Origin: Arachis hypogaea
Taxonomy: Eukaryota > Streptophyta > Magnoliopsida > Fabales > Fabaceae
Length of the DNA stretch: 64,000 nt
Reading direction: 5' to 3'
NCBI RefSeq assembly: GCF_003086295.3
Contig: NC_092048.1
Coordinates: 377,001 to 441,000 of the forward strand
Position 1 is the first letter of the stretch. The number at the start of each line of letters is the position of its first letter. Positions 45,927-55,505 of this stretch are shown piece by piece. The translations under genes were made by a program, and so were the position numbers. The notes beneath the pieces are model-generated. The model was not told the origin of the DNA and did not search any database. It saw nothing but the letters and a program-made list of their open reading frames with translations.

Positions 45927-46958
45927 ATGGCGAAGAAGAACGCTCAGGAATCTTACCAGAGAGTTCAGGAGGCCAAAGCAAGGTCTCGAGCCAAGACTGG
46001 TGGCTCCAAGGCGGTTATCTCTCCTCCTCCCCCTCCTCGGAACGTTGGGACTCCTTCCCAGCCCATTGTGATTTCTTCTTCAGCTTCCTCTCAGCCGCCC
46101 CCCTCCGCCCGACCTTCTCCTGAGCCAGAGAGGAAGAAGCGCAAGACTTTAGAGTCTGTTCCTTCTTTTGAAGGTGAGGTTAAAGCGGATGCTCTTGCAT
46201 TCGTCCGAAAGTACATCTACCCCCATGCTCGTATAAGTATGGACGATGTTTCTGTTCGGAACCACCTTACCACTCTAGTTGAGGAGAGTCTCAGGGCGGC
46301 GGGTGTTTGTGGTAAACTCTTGGATATTTTTGAGAAGGCTCCTCTCAGCTCTTTGGGTTCAACCTCGAAGGTTGAGGAGCTGGAAGGAAGGCTTCTTATA
46401 TATCGAGAGCATGAGAAGGAGTTGGAGGAGGAGGTTGCCAAACTGAGGGAGGAAAGAGATGGCCTTCGGGAGAAGGATAGTAAGTTGCAAGCCCAATGCA
46501 ACATGGAGGTGGGCTTGAGGAAAACAGCGCAGGATAGCTACCAAAGTTTATTTGAAGATCTTGTGTCTGTGAAGAATGATTTGCTGAATTCTCGGAAGGC
46601 TTATACCGAGTTGGAGGACTCTATTGCTGAGGCTGCCGAGGAGGCTTGGAGGATCTTTAAGGAGCAAGTCGGAGTCGTTGCTCCTGACTTGGATCTTTCT
46701 CCTTTGGATCCTGACAAAGTCGTCATCGACGGTGCCATAGCTGATCCCCCTGCTCCCGTGATCGTTTCCGAGTCAGAATTGAAGACTCGGGGGCAGAGAA
46801 TCATTGAGTCCCCTCCTCCCCCAAAGGACGCTCCGAGTTCTTCAGCAGTTCCTCCGACTTTCTCTTCGTCTCCTATGGATGCCTCTCTCTCCGGTCCTGG
46901 TGGCGCTCTTCCTGACTCTGGTGGTGGTGATCCGTCTACTCCTCTTCCGAAAAAATAA
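45927..46958 (+). CDS. Antisense accessory ORF 2 of element B (Pro/Ser-rich, coiled coil)
   Basis: From the ATG at 45927 (after TTTTTTCAAAG, a good 3' splice site) the frame gives 343 aa: a basic start (MAKKNAQESYQRVQEAKARS), a Pro/Ser-rich linker with a nuclear-signal-like RKKRK, a region ADALAFVRKYIYPHARISMD that occupies the place of the MERNFD block in element C, then a coiled coil of about 110 residues rich in Glu, Leu and Lys, and a Pro-rich end. It is the counterpart of exon 2 of the element C gene but strongly diverged. An upstream in-frame ATG at 45855 exists. Function unknown. Confidence 0.7.
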   Translation: MAKKNAQESYQRVQEAKARSRAKTGGSKAVISPPPPPRNVGTPSQPIVISSSASSQPPPSARPSPEPERKKRKTLESVPSFEGEVKADALAFVRKYIYPHARISMDDVSVRNHLTTLVEESLRAAGVCGKLLDIFEKAPLSSLGSTSKVEELEGRLLIYREHEKELEEEVAKLREERDGLREKDSKLQAQCNMEVGLRKTAQDSYQSLFEDLVSVKNDLLNSRKAYTELEDSIAEAAEEAWRIFKEQVGVVAPDLDLSPLDPDKVVIDGAIADPPAPVIVSESELKTRGQRIIESPPPPKDAPSSSAVPPTFSSSPMDASLSGPGGALPDSGGGDPSTPLPKK

Positions 46959-47765
46959 TTTGTTGGCTATATGGGGGCCCGGCCTGTGGGTCCCCCCTTT
47001 TTTAAAACTCTTTATATTTGTTTGGTGATGTTTGAACAATTTCTTCTGGCCTTATAAGGCCGTAAACAAAACATTAAAAATACCATTTTTTTACTAAGGG
47101 TTTTTATTTTAATAAATACCCTTTTTTGGATAAGGGTTTCAGTTACCTTATGCGTGCATGTTTTTCTGATTTTGATTTTTCGAAAGCCCTTTGATCTTTT
47201 CTGAATGCCTTTCCTTTGGCTTGTCTGTCTTTCTGAACCTTTGAGGGTTTTTAGGACAGCTTTTAAGTTTCAATCTCTTTTTTGTTATTCCTTATACTCA
47301 ATTTTGTTTTATTGAGTTCTTATAACTTAGGTTATTTTTGCGATTCGTTTTCTTTTCTACTCGGTTCTTTATTTCGACTTATGAGTCGGAATGTTTCCGA
47401 GTTTTTTTTTTTTTTTTTACGATCGAATTTCATAACCTCTTTACACCGACTTGTACCTCGTCGTTTTATCCTGACGACCACCTAGGTCGGTTTATGGGAT
47501 TTTTACGTTTTGTCGAGCTTAAGTCGGCGCGTTTCGTAGAAAGACTTAGAAAACAAAAAGGAATTTATAAGAGATATTTGTAAGATGAAAAAGATCTTTA
47601 TTAATTGGGGAGGTACTTCGTTGTTACTAAGGGTTTTTGACAATCTATTTCCCTTAGCCCCTACTATGATGCCTCGTTAAAAACCCTTCTCCAGAAAAAA
47701 CCCTTTGATTTTGGGAAAAAATCATGAAGTTGGGAAAAGAGTACATCAGGGAGTAGAGTTCGCTT
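46959..47765. other. Element B spacer between antisense gene and pol
   Basis: Non-coding; poly-T run near 47402. The 3' ends of the convergent transcripts presumably lie here. Confidence 0.6.
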
Positions 47766-50700
47766 TTAACTGTAGTACCTTTTCATATTACAAGCATGAC
47801 ACGACCTTGGTAACTCGGTGCCGTTCAGGTCGGTTACTTTATAGTAACCTTTTCCTAAGACCTCATTGACTTTGTATGGTCCCTTCCAATTTGCAGCGAG
47901 TTTTCCTTCCCCTGATTTGTTGACTCCAATGTCGTTTCTGATCAAGACCAAGTCATTTGGGGCGAATGCTCTTCGAATGACTTTTTTGTTGTACCTTGTA
48001 GTCATCCTTTGTTTCAATGCTGCTTCTCTTATCTGGGCTTCTTCTCGGACTTCGGGGAGCAAGTCGAGCTCCTCTTTGTGCCCCTGTATGTTTCCGATCT
48101 CGTCATGGAGAATTACTCTTGGGCTTTGTTCGTTGACTTCTATTGGTATCATGGCTTCTACGCCATAGACTAGTCGGAAGGGCGTTTCTCCAGTGGCAGA
48201 CTGGGGGGTTGTCCTGTAAGCCCATAGCACTTGTGGGAGCTCTTCGGCCCAGGCTCCTTTTGCATCTCGTAATCTTTTCTTCAGCCCTGCCAGTATGACT
48301 TTGTTGGCTGCCTCGGCTTGCCCATTGGCTTGTGGGTGCTCCACCGAGGTGAACTGGTGTTTGATTTTCATACTGGCTACTAGGCTTCTAAAGGTAGAGT
48401 CGGTGAACTGGGTTCTATTATCTGTAGTAATGGAATAGGGTATCCCATATCTTGTGATGATATTCTTGTAGAGGAACCTCCGACTTCTCTGTGCGGTGAT
48501 GGTGGCCAATGGTTCTGCTTCTATCCATTTTGTGAAGTAATCTATTCCCACGATCAGGTATTTGACATGTCCTGGCGCCTGGGGAAAAGGACCTAACAAA
48601 TCCATTCCCCATTTCGTAAAGGGCCATGGAGAAGTGATGCTGATGAGCTCCTCCGAGGGAGCCACGTGGAAATTTGCATGCATCTGGCATGGTTGACACT
48701 TTTTCACAAATTCGGTCGCATCTTTCTGCAAGGTCGGCCAGTAGAATCCAGCTCGAATCACTTTCCTGGCTAATGACCTTGCTCCGAGATGATTTTCGCA
48801 GATCCCACTATGGACTTCCTCTAACACCTCAGTAGTTTTTGAGGTCGGTACGCACTTTAACAATGGTGTTGATATCCCCCTCCTGTAGAGAATATTTTTC
48901 ACCAAGGTGTAGTGTTGTGCTTCCCTCTGGATTTTCTTAGCCTCTTTTTCCTCCTTCGGGAGGATGTCGAATTTCATGTATTCGACCAAGGGGTTCATCC
49001 ATCCGAGGCTTAATCCGACTACCTCAAGGACCTCTTGTTTGTCTTTTTCTTTTACTACGGAGGGTTCCTGGAGAGTTTCCTGGATCAAGCTTCTGTTATT
49101 CCCTCCTGGCTTGGTACTTGCTAACTTGGATAGGGCGTCTGCTCTGCTATTTAGATCCCGAGTTATGTGTTTGACCTCGGTTTCTGCAAAGCGCCCAAGG
49201 TGTTCCAGAGTTTTTTCCAAGTACCTCTTCATATTTGGGTCCTTTGCCTGATACTCTCCACTTATCTGGGAGGTCACCACTTGCGAGTCGCTGTATATCA
49301 TCACCTTTGTAGCACCGACTTCTTCCGCCAGCTTCAATCCAGCAATCAAGGCTTCATACTCTGCCTGATTATTTGAAGCTGGGAATTCAAATTTGAGGGA
49401 AACCTCTATCTGGGTTCCTCTTTCATCCACCAATATTATGCCTGCACCGCTTCCTGTTTTGTTTGAGGATCCATCTACATAGAGTTCCCATGTAGTTGGT
49501 TTTTCCTCTTGGTCTCCTGCGTATTCTGCGATGAAGTCGGTGAGGCACTGGGCTTTAATCGCCGTCCGAGTTTCATACTTCAAGTCGAATTCGGAGAGCT
49601 CTATTGCCCATTGAACCATTCTCCCTGCAACATCCGTCTTTTGGAGGATTTGCTTCATGGGTTGGTTCGTGCGGACTCTTATTGTGTGAGCTTGAAAGTA
49701 AGGCCGTAGCCTTCGCGAGGCTACTACTAAGGAGTAGGCAAACTTCTTTAGTTTGTGGTACCTTAGCTTAGGGCCTTGTAGAACTTTACTGATGAAATAT
49801 ACTGGGTGCTGTCCGGCCTCGTCTTCTCTTATCAGAGCCGATGAGACGGCCTTGTCTGCTACAGATAAGTATAGGATGAGGTCTTCCCCAGCTATAGGTC
49901 GGGTCAGAATAGGAGGTTGGCTCAAGAATCTCTTGAACTCCTGGAACGCCTCCTCGCATTCAGGAGTCCATTCGAACTGACATCCCTTTCTCAATAAGGA
50001 GAACAGCGGAAGGGATTTTAGTGCTGATCCTGCCAAAAATCTGGAGAGGGCTGCAAGTCGGCCATTTAGTTGTTGGACCTCTCTTAAATAAGTCGGGCTT
50101 TTCATCTCCAGGATAGCTCTACACTTATCGGAATTTGCTTCGATCCCTCTTTGTGTCAGCATAAACCCTAGAAATTTTCCTGCCTCTACCGCGAAGGCAC
50201 ACTTTGCGGGATTTAGTCTCATCCCGTGTAACCTTATGGTGTCAAAGACTCGTGAAAGATCTGACAAGAGGTCGACTTCTTTTTCGGTTTTCACCAGCAT
50301 GTCGTCGACGTATACTTCCATTAGGCTTCCAAGGTGAGAGGCGAACACCTTATTCATCAACCTCTGGTATGTGGCCCCTGCATTTTTCAATCCAAATGGC
50401 ATGACCACGTAGCAGAAATTAGCTCTGGGCGTGATGAATGACGTCTTCTCCTGGTCCGGCTCATACATCGGGATTTGGTTATACCCCGAGTAGGCGTCCA
50501 TGAACGACAAGTATTGATACCCCGAGCTGGAGTCTACTAGGGTGTCAATACTTGGCAGTGGATAAGGGTCCTTGGGACAGGCCTTATTTAAGTCGGTATA
50601 GTCGACACACATTCTCCATTTGCCATTTTGTTTTTTGACTAGCACTACATTGGCTAGCCATGTTGGGTACTTGACTTCTCTGATGAAGCCGGCTTCTAGG

Positions 50701-51557
50701 AGCGCATGTACCTGCTCTTCTACTACCAGGGCTCGTTCTGGGCCGAGCTTGCGTCTTCTTTGTTGTACAGGTCGGGACCCCGGGTAGACCGAAAGCTTGT
50801 GGGACATGAGCTCGGGGTCTATCCCAGGCATGTCGGAGGCCTTCCAAGCGAAGAGATCGGAGTTATCTCTTAGGAGCTTGGTCAACCCTTGTTTTAGGGT
50901 TTCCTCTAGGTTGGCTCCTATGTGAGTATTTTTCCCTTCCTCTTCGCCTACCTGTATCTCCTCGGTTTTTCCTCCCGGCTGTGGTCGCAGCTCTTCTCTA
51001 GCTCTTGCACCTCCGAGCTCTATTGTGTGGACTTCTCGGCCTTTTCCTCTCAGATTTAGGCTTTCATTGTAGCACTTCCTTGCCAATTTCTGGTCTCCCC
51101 TTACCGTTGCTATCCCCGCTGAGGTCGGGAATTTCATACAAAGGTGGGTAGTGGATACCACTGCTCCGAGTCGATTAAGGGTAGCTCTGCCGATTAAAGC
51201 GTTATATGCTGACCCTACATCGATGACTATGAAGTCTATACTCATAGTTTTTGATTTTTCCCCTTTTCCGAAAGTGGTATGGAGGGGCAAAAATCCCAGT
51301 AGTTTTATTGGCGTGTCACCTAATCCGTACAAGGTGTCGGGGTAGGCTCTTAACTCTTTTTCATCCAACCCTAGTTTGTCGAAAGCGGGCTTGAAAAGAA
51401 TGTCCGCTGAGCTTCCTTGGTCTACTAGGGTTCTATGGAGATGGGCATTTGCTAGGATCATAGTTATTACCACTGGATTATCGTGCCCAGGGATTATTCC
51501 TTGCCCATCTTCTTTTGTGAATGAAATGGTAGGGAGGTCGGATGACTCTCCTCCGAC
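47766..51557 (-). CDS. Pol polyprotein of element B (protease-RT-RNase H-integrase)
   Basis: The frame is open from directly after the gag TAG to a TAG at 47766, 1,263 codons. There is no ATG near the beginning (first ATG at about 51461), so expression as a gag-pol product is likely. Protease has LVDQGSSADILF near the start. RT has VDYTDLNKACPKD, LSFMDAYSGYNQI and YVDD (50312-50301). RNase H has LYVDGSSNKTGSGAG near 49480. Integrase has the zinc region (HSGICENHLGARSLARK ... CQPCQMHAN), WGMDLLGPFP, TDNRTQF and EHPQANGQAEAANK, so the Asp, Asp, Glu triad is present; Arg replaces the usual Gly after the second Asp-Asn. It ends in ELPRSCHACNMKRYYS with no chromodomain. No stop or frameshift was seen across the full length, which contrasts with gag. 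Confidence 0.92.
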   Translation of the reverse strand, partial: VGGESSDLPTISFTKEDGQGIIPGHDNPVVITMILANAHLHRTLVDQGSSADILFKPAFDKLGLDEKELRAYPDTLYGLGDTPIKLLGFLPLHTTFGKGEKSKTMSIDFIVIDVGSAYNALIGRATLNRLGAVVSTTHLCMKFPTSAGIATVRGDQKLARKCYNESLNLRGKGREVHTIELGGARAREELRPQPGGKTEEIQVGEEEGKNTHIGANLEETLKQGLTKLLRDNSDLFAWKASDMPGIDPELMSHKLSVYPGSRPVQQRRRKLGPERALVVEEQVHALLEAGFIREVKYPTWLANVVLVKKQNGKWRMCVDYTDLNKACPKDPYPLPSIDTLVDSSSGYQYLSFMDAYSGYNQIPMYEPDQEKTSFITPRANFCYVVMPFGLKNAGATYQRLMNKVFASHLGSLMEVYVDDMLVKTEKEVDLLSDLSRVFDTIRLHGMRLNPAKCAFAVEAGKFLGFMLTQRGIEANSDKCRAILEMKSPTYLREVQQLNGRLAALSRFLAGSALKSLPLFSLLRKGCQFEWTPECEEAFQEFKRFLSQPPILTRPIAGEDLILYLSVADKAVSSALIREDEAGQHPVYFISKVLQGPKLRYHKLKKFAYSLVVASRRLRPYFQAHTIRVRTNQPMKQILQKTDVAGRMVQWAIELSEFDLKYETRTAIKAQCLTDFIAEYAGDQEEKPTTWELYVDGSSNKTGSGAGIILVDERGTQIEVSLKFEFPASNNQAEYEALIAGLKLAEEVGATKVMIYSDSQVVTSQISGEYQAKDPNMKRYLEKTLEHLGRFAETEVKHITRDLNSRADALSKLASTKPGGNNRSLIQETLQEPSVVKEKDKQEVLEVVGLSLGWMNPLVEYMKFDILPKEEKEAKKIQREAQHYTLVKNILYRRGISTPLLKCVPTSKTTEVLEEVHSGICENHLGARSLARKVIRAGFYWPTLQKDATEFVKKCQPCQMHANFHVAPSEELISITSPWPFTKWGMDLLGPFPQAPGHVKYLIVGIDYFTKWIEAEPLATITAQRSRRFLYKNIITRYGIPYSITTDNRTQFTDSTFRSLVASMKIKHQFTSVEHPQANGQAEAANKVILAGLKKRLRDAKGAWAEELPQVLWAYRTTPQSATGETPFRLVYGVEAMIPIEVNEQSPRVILHDEIGNIQGHKEELDLLPEVREEAQIREAALKQRMTTRYNKKVIRRAFAPNDLVLIRNDIGVNKSGEGKLAANWKGPYKVNEVLGKGYYKVTDLNGTELPRSCHACNMKRYYS

Positions 51558-52991
51558 CTAGTAGACTCTCTTGAGATGCCTTTTGCGAGAGGATTTGGTG
51601 AGTCCCCCTCCCGCGAACCCCCCTGAGATCATATGGATATGTCTCTCCGGAGTCTGCGGTGGTGGGTCTCTTCTATCCATATCATCTCGCTTTCTCTTCC
51701 CATGACTGTCTGACCTTTCTATGAGATATCTGTCAAGCCGACCTTCTCTAGCCAGCTTTTCTATCACATTTTTAAGGTCATAGCAGTCGTTTGTGGAGTG
51801 ACCATATATTTTATGGTACTCACAGTAGTCGCTACAGCTCCCCTCTTTCTTATTTTTAATGGGTCTGGGGGGTGGCAGCCTTTCAGTATTGCAAATCTCT
51901 CTGTATACATCCACTATAGAGGTCTTTAGAGGAGTATAAGAGTGATATTTTCTTGGTCTATCGAGACCGAGTTCTTCCTTCTTCTTGGTTTCCCTCTCCC
52001 TCTCTTTTGTTGAGGGAGGGTGTCCAGGTCGCCAACTCAGGTCTCTTAGTTTAGCATTTTCCTCCATGTTGATGTACTTTTCGGCTCTTTCTTGTACATC
52101 ACTTAAGGAGATGGGGTGTCTTTTTGATATGGATTGTGAGAAGGGACCTTCTCTAAGCCCATTGACTAACCCCATTATGACTGCCTCTGTGGGCAGGTCT
52201 TGAATCTCTAAACATGCTTTGTTGAACCTTTCCATATAGGCTCGCAAGGATTCTCCGACCTCCTGCTTTATTCCCAGGAGGCTTGGCGCATGTTTCACTT
52301 TGTCTTTCTGGATAGAGAACCTCATCAAAAACTTTCTTGAGAGGTCTTCAAAACTGGTGACCGACCTTGGAGGGAGGCTGTCGAACCACTTCATCGCTGC
52401 TTTCGATAGGGTGGTCGGGAAAGCTTTACATCGCGTAGCGTCGGAAGCATCAGCTAGGTACATCCGACTTTTGAGATTGCTTAAGTGATGCTTCGGATCC
52501 GTGGTTCCGTCATAGAGGTCCATATCGGGGCTTTTGAAGTTCCTTGGAACTTTTGCCCTCATTATGTCCTCGCTGAAAGGATCCTCTCCCCCTAGGGGCG
52601 ATTCTTCTCGTTCGTTACGGGAGTTCCGACCTTTGAGGGAGGATTCTAACTTTAAGAGTTTTCTTTCTAACTCTTTTCGTCATTCCATCTCCTCTTTTAG
52701 GTTCTTTTCGGTCTCCCTTTGTCACTCCCGTTCCTGTTCTAACTGTTCCAGGCGACTTTGGTGGACATGGACTAATCCCATAAGTTCAGTTGCGTGGGAC
52801 TGTCCATCCTTCTCCGATTCACGGCCTTCTGAGGAATTCACCTTCGGGGTTTTGACTCCGGAGGTACTCTCTCTGTGTTGATCGTTTGTTTCCTGGTGGA
52901 GGGTTAGGTCCGCGTCATTATTTCCGGTGTCCAGATTCTCTTGTTCAGAATCTGACTCAACATGACCCTCTTCGGGGGATCTGTCCGCCAT
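51558..52991 (-). pseudogene. gag of element B, interrupted by two in-frame TGA codons
   Basis: The frame from ATG 52991 runs to TAG at 51560-51558, about 477 codons. An acidic N-terminal part (MADRSPEEGHVESDSEQEN) with a Glu/Arg-rich helix is followed by the retrotransposon gag core (AAMKWFDSLPPRSVTSFEDL, FLMRFSIQKDKVKHAPSLL) and a His/Cys knuckle (YCEYHKIYGHSTNDCYDL). TGA codons stand at 52724-52722 and 52682-52680, between which and the next ATG (52562) about 40 codons are open. Translation could restart at 52562, giving a 334-aa core. The terminal TAG is in the same frame as pol. ATG lies only about 20 nt from the PBS. Confidence 0.85.
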
Positions 52992-53010
52992 CACTGATTG
53001 ATCTCTCGGG

Positions 53011-53028
53011 TCCCCGGCAACGGCGCCA
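53011..53028 (-). other. Primer binding site (tRNA-Asp)
   Basis: On the plus strand TCCCCGGCAACGGCGCCA, identical to the 3' end of plant tRNA-Asp including CCA, one base from the 5' LTR. Athila/Tat-group elements commonly use this primer. Confidence 0.9.
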
Positions 53029-53029
53029 A

Positions 53030-53561
53030 TGTTACAGTAGGTAACCGGAGATTAATGGGCTGGATGGCGTTGATTGGCCCAAACGTATGAAGGAGGAGGC
53101 TCGCAAGTGGATCAGCAACTCGGGGACCTCCATCCGACTTGTGTGCGTGAAAGAATGGGGGGTGGTACCTGCAAAGACACTCCAATGCCTAAGTCAGCAA
53201 GGGTGTGAGCAGGTCTGGAGAGTATTGGGACTTAGAGATACCTGAGAAGTGTCAGTGTATTTATAGTGGTGAACCAATAACCACCGTTGGAGTAGTGCCA
53301 CTTTTCTAGGGTGTTAACCGTCCCTTTATCTTAGGGAGGTTAAGATATGGCCCTTAGAAGTGGTTAGAGAGATTCTAGGGGCAGTTACTCATTTGAATGA
53401 GTGCTTATCTGCCAGCTATCCCTCGTTCCCGACTTCTTGAGAACAAGTCGGGGTGAGTACCGACTTCGTAGGACGAGGACTAGTGCCGGGTCAGGCCCAA
53501 TCCTTTGGATTAGGTCTTTCGTTTGGACCTGGGCCTTTACTATTGGGCCAGGGTATGAACA
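53030..53561 (-). repeat. 5' LTR of element B
   Basis: 532 bp. On the minus strand the likely TATA box TATAAATA lies at 53265-53258, with GGAGTGTCTTTGCAG downstream. About 98% identical to the 3' LTR by eye. Confidence 0.93.
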
Positions 53562-53889
53562 ATTGCTTTTGATGATAATTCTTTCATGCAATCATTAACA
53601 CCATTCTATAATTGATGTATTCCATTACCGTCTTTCTCTATTGTTTTTTGCCATTCTTCTTTCTCTTTCTATTTTTGGAGGGTGTACGTGTAAAATATTG
53701 AGAGAAGAAGGTTGCTATTTGCATTCAAAGAATATTCATATGTAGTTCTCTTTAAATATGTGAAATGGATGGTAAAAAAATTTAATATATTTAATTAAAT
53801 TATGAGATAATAATTTTAAGACCAAATCGCAGTATTAAACCAGATGGGAGGAGAAATTACATGATTCAACTAAACCTAAAAATGAGACA

Positions 53890-54125
53890 TAGATAAACTA
53901 AAAGCATATCTTTATATAATTCGAATCAATCTAACTCGAATTATAAACAGGAGTAATTCGAATCAAGGCTGTTTGAATTATGAAGGAGGGTAACTCGAAG
54001 CTGATCAATTCAAACTATGCACGTTAGGTAGTTCAAACCAAACTGATTTGAATTACGCATAGGGTAGTTCGAATCACCTGATTCGAATTATACATATATA
54101 ATTCGAAAATTGGCTGTTTCGAATT
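53890..54125. repeat. Subterminal array of AATTCGAA-type boxes (left)
   Basis: About a dozen AATTCGAAT/ACTCGAATTA/TTTGAATTA variants in both orientations spaced roughly 15-30 bp. Confidence 0.85.
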
Positions 54126-54189
54126 ATGAAGTCCCAGACGTGTATAAGTATGGTGTGAACGTGAATTCCTCTCATTAGAGTGAGACAAA

Positions 54190-54306
54190 ATGGCTAATGA
54201 TGAGAGTTCTGTAGTGTTGGTGCATTATAGAGGGTCCATTAAGAGAAAAATACACTCTGGTGTGAAGTTCACTGATAAAGATCCTCTGAGTATGGGAGCT
54301 ACCTAA
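54190..54306 (+). pseudogene. MUDRA-type transposase, N-terminal fragment
   Basis: ATG at 54190 opens MANDESSVVLVHYRGSIKRK, then IHSGVKFTDKDPLS, the start typical of MULE transposases in legumes, and stops at TAA 54304-54306. The catalytic DDE, zinc-finger and SWIM parts are deleted. A TATA-like CTGTTTCGAATTATG... region and CGTGTATAAGTATGG lie just upstream. Confidence 0.7.
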
Positions 54307-54835
54307 TGTGAATGTGGTTGCCGAACTTATCGGCAAATAGCTGAGTCCCTAATAGCATTATGATATAGGCTCGGGCATACCTTCTAACAGTGGGCTCATC
54401 GGCTCCCTCAGGAAGCTCTCTAAATGTCTCCTGGAACTAGCTGCACTTCACTGCAAACTTCTGGATTTGGTTCGCAGGAGGTAACACACCCAGCAACTCC
54501 TAGAACCACACCCAAGCTGGCTGACCACCCTCGACGTACGTCTGAAAATCTGTCAGGCAACCACTAACATAATGTCCATCGATCGGCAGTCTTAACTGAT
54601 ACGCCACGTCCTGCAGTGTAATAGTGCACTTCTCGAATGACATATGAAACGTGTGCGTCTCCGGACGCCAGCGCTCAATGAACGCACTGACCAGGGGCTC
54701 GTCCAATATGAACCATCTCTCGTTCAGCCTCGCAAGATAGTATAAGCCAACCATCTGCAAGTACGGAACGTACCTCTCGTCCAGACGCATACCCTGCTGC
54801 TGTCGCATGCTCGAAATACATCGTTGGGGCTGCAT
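54301..54835 (-). pseudogene. Plant mobile domain (PMD) protein fragment
   Basis: Plant mobile domain proteins (MAIN family hosts and MULE/gypsy-carried relatives) have a conserved aminotransferase-like fold. From 54835: RLDERYVPYLQMVGLYYLAR, VSAFIERWRPETHTFHMSFE, CTITLQDVAYQLRLPIDG and PAWVWF, then TAG (54502-54500), ELLGVLPPANQIQKFAVKCS, TAG (54439-54437), FQETFRELPEGADEPTVRRY and ARAYIIMLLGTQLFADKFGN. The two TAGs are in the same frame, so the loss is by point mutation; the C-terminal half is lost at the deletion point shared with the MUDRA fragment. Not functional as encoded. Confidence 0.8.
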
Positions 54836-55189
54836 ACAGAATGTACCAGAATATAAAAACCACTAACATCATTCACTAAGAAAACATCATTCACTAACAA
54901 AAAAACTAACAAAACCACTTGTATAGCAATCCTATCTAACTTAGCAACGGTATATAATGACTACCATTCTAAAACACCAAAAGTAAAAATATAAAAAAAA
55001 TAATTGATTCACTCCTATTTTAAAACAACAAGTTCGCACTAACATCTTCATTAATAACACCAGCTATATGGGCTACTCCATCCAAACGATAAAGTCGGTT
55101 TGGATTATCCCCCATCGACTAAATATTCTGCTCAAGCCTTTGTTGGAGTCGTACGGAAGTCCTTTTCTCATGAATTTGGTGGGGCATGG

Positions 55190-55505
55190 ATTTAGAATAG
55201 TGGTTCGAATGAGATTACTTCGAACTCTTTATATAGGCAAGGGCTATGTAATTCGAATGAGTAGAATTCGAATTACCAATGGCAACCAAAACAGGGGGTA
55301 ATTCGAAACAGCCTGTTTCGAATTACTATGTGCATGAAATTGTAGGCTAGTTCGAATGATGCTAATTCGAACTAGTATGTATTAGTGTATGTGTAATTCG
55401 AATCAGGATTATTCAAACCAGTATGTATTAGTGTGTGTAATTCGAATCAGTGTGATTCGAATTACTATAGATTGTGTAATTCGAGTAGCTCTAATTCGAA
55501 TTATA
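55190..55505. repeat. Subterminal array of AATTCGAA-type boxes (right)
   Basis: More than a dozen boxes such as AATTCGAATTA and GTTCGAATGA, often as back-to-back pairs (AATTCGAAACAGCCTGTTTCG), mirroring the left array. Confidence 0.85.

Larger units (their letters stand above)
43989..53561 (-). mobile_element. Element B: structurally complete Tat-type Ty3/gypsy retrotransposon
   Basis: A 9,573-bp element in minus orientation flanked by ATTGC on both sides (43984-43988 and 53562-53566). LTRs of 532 bp start TGTT and end AACA. In transcription order: 5' LTR, PBS for tRNA-Asp, gag (52991-51558), pol (to 47766), a long 3' region containing two frames on the opposite strand (45077-45835 and 45927-46958), and the 3' LTR. 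By my count the LTRs differ at 11 of 532 positions, all transitions. At a commonly used plant rate that would be somewhat under one million years, but CpG decay may inflate it. Pol is open; gag is not. Confidence 0.95.

Noticed and set aside
43989..53561. Interpretation of element B as an endogenous pararetrovirus
   Set aside because: It has LTRs, a PBS, target duplications and an integrase; there is no movement or coat protein.
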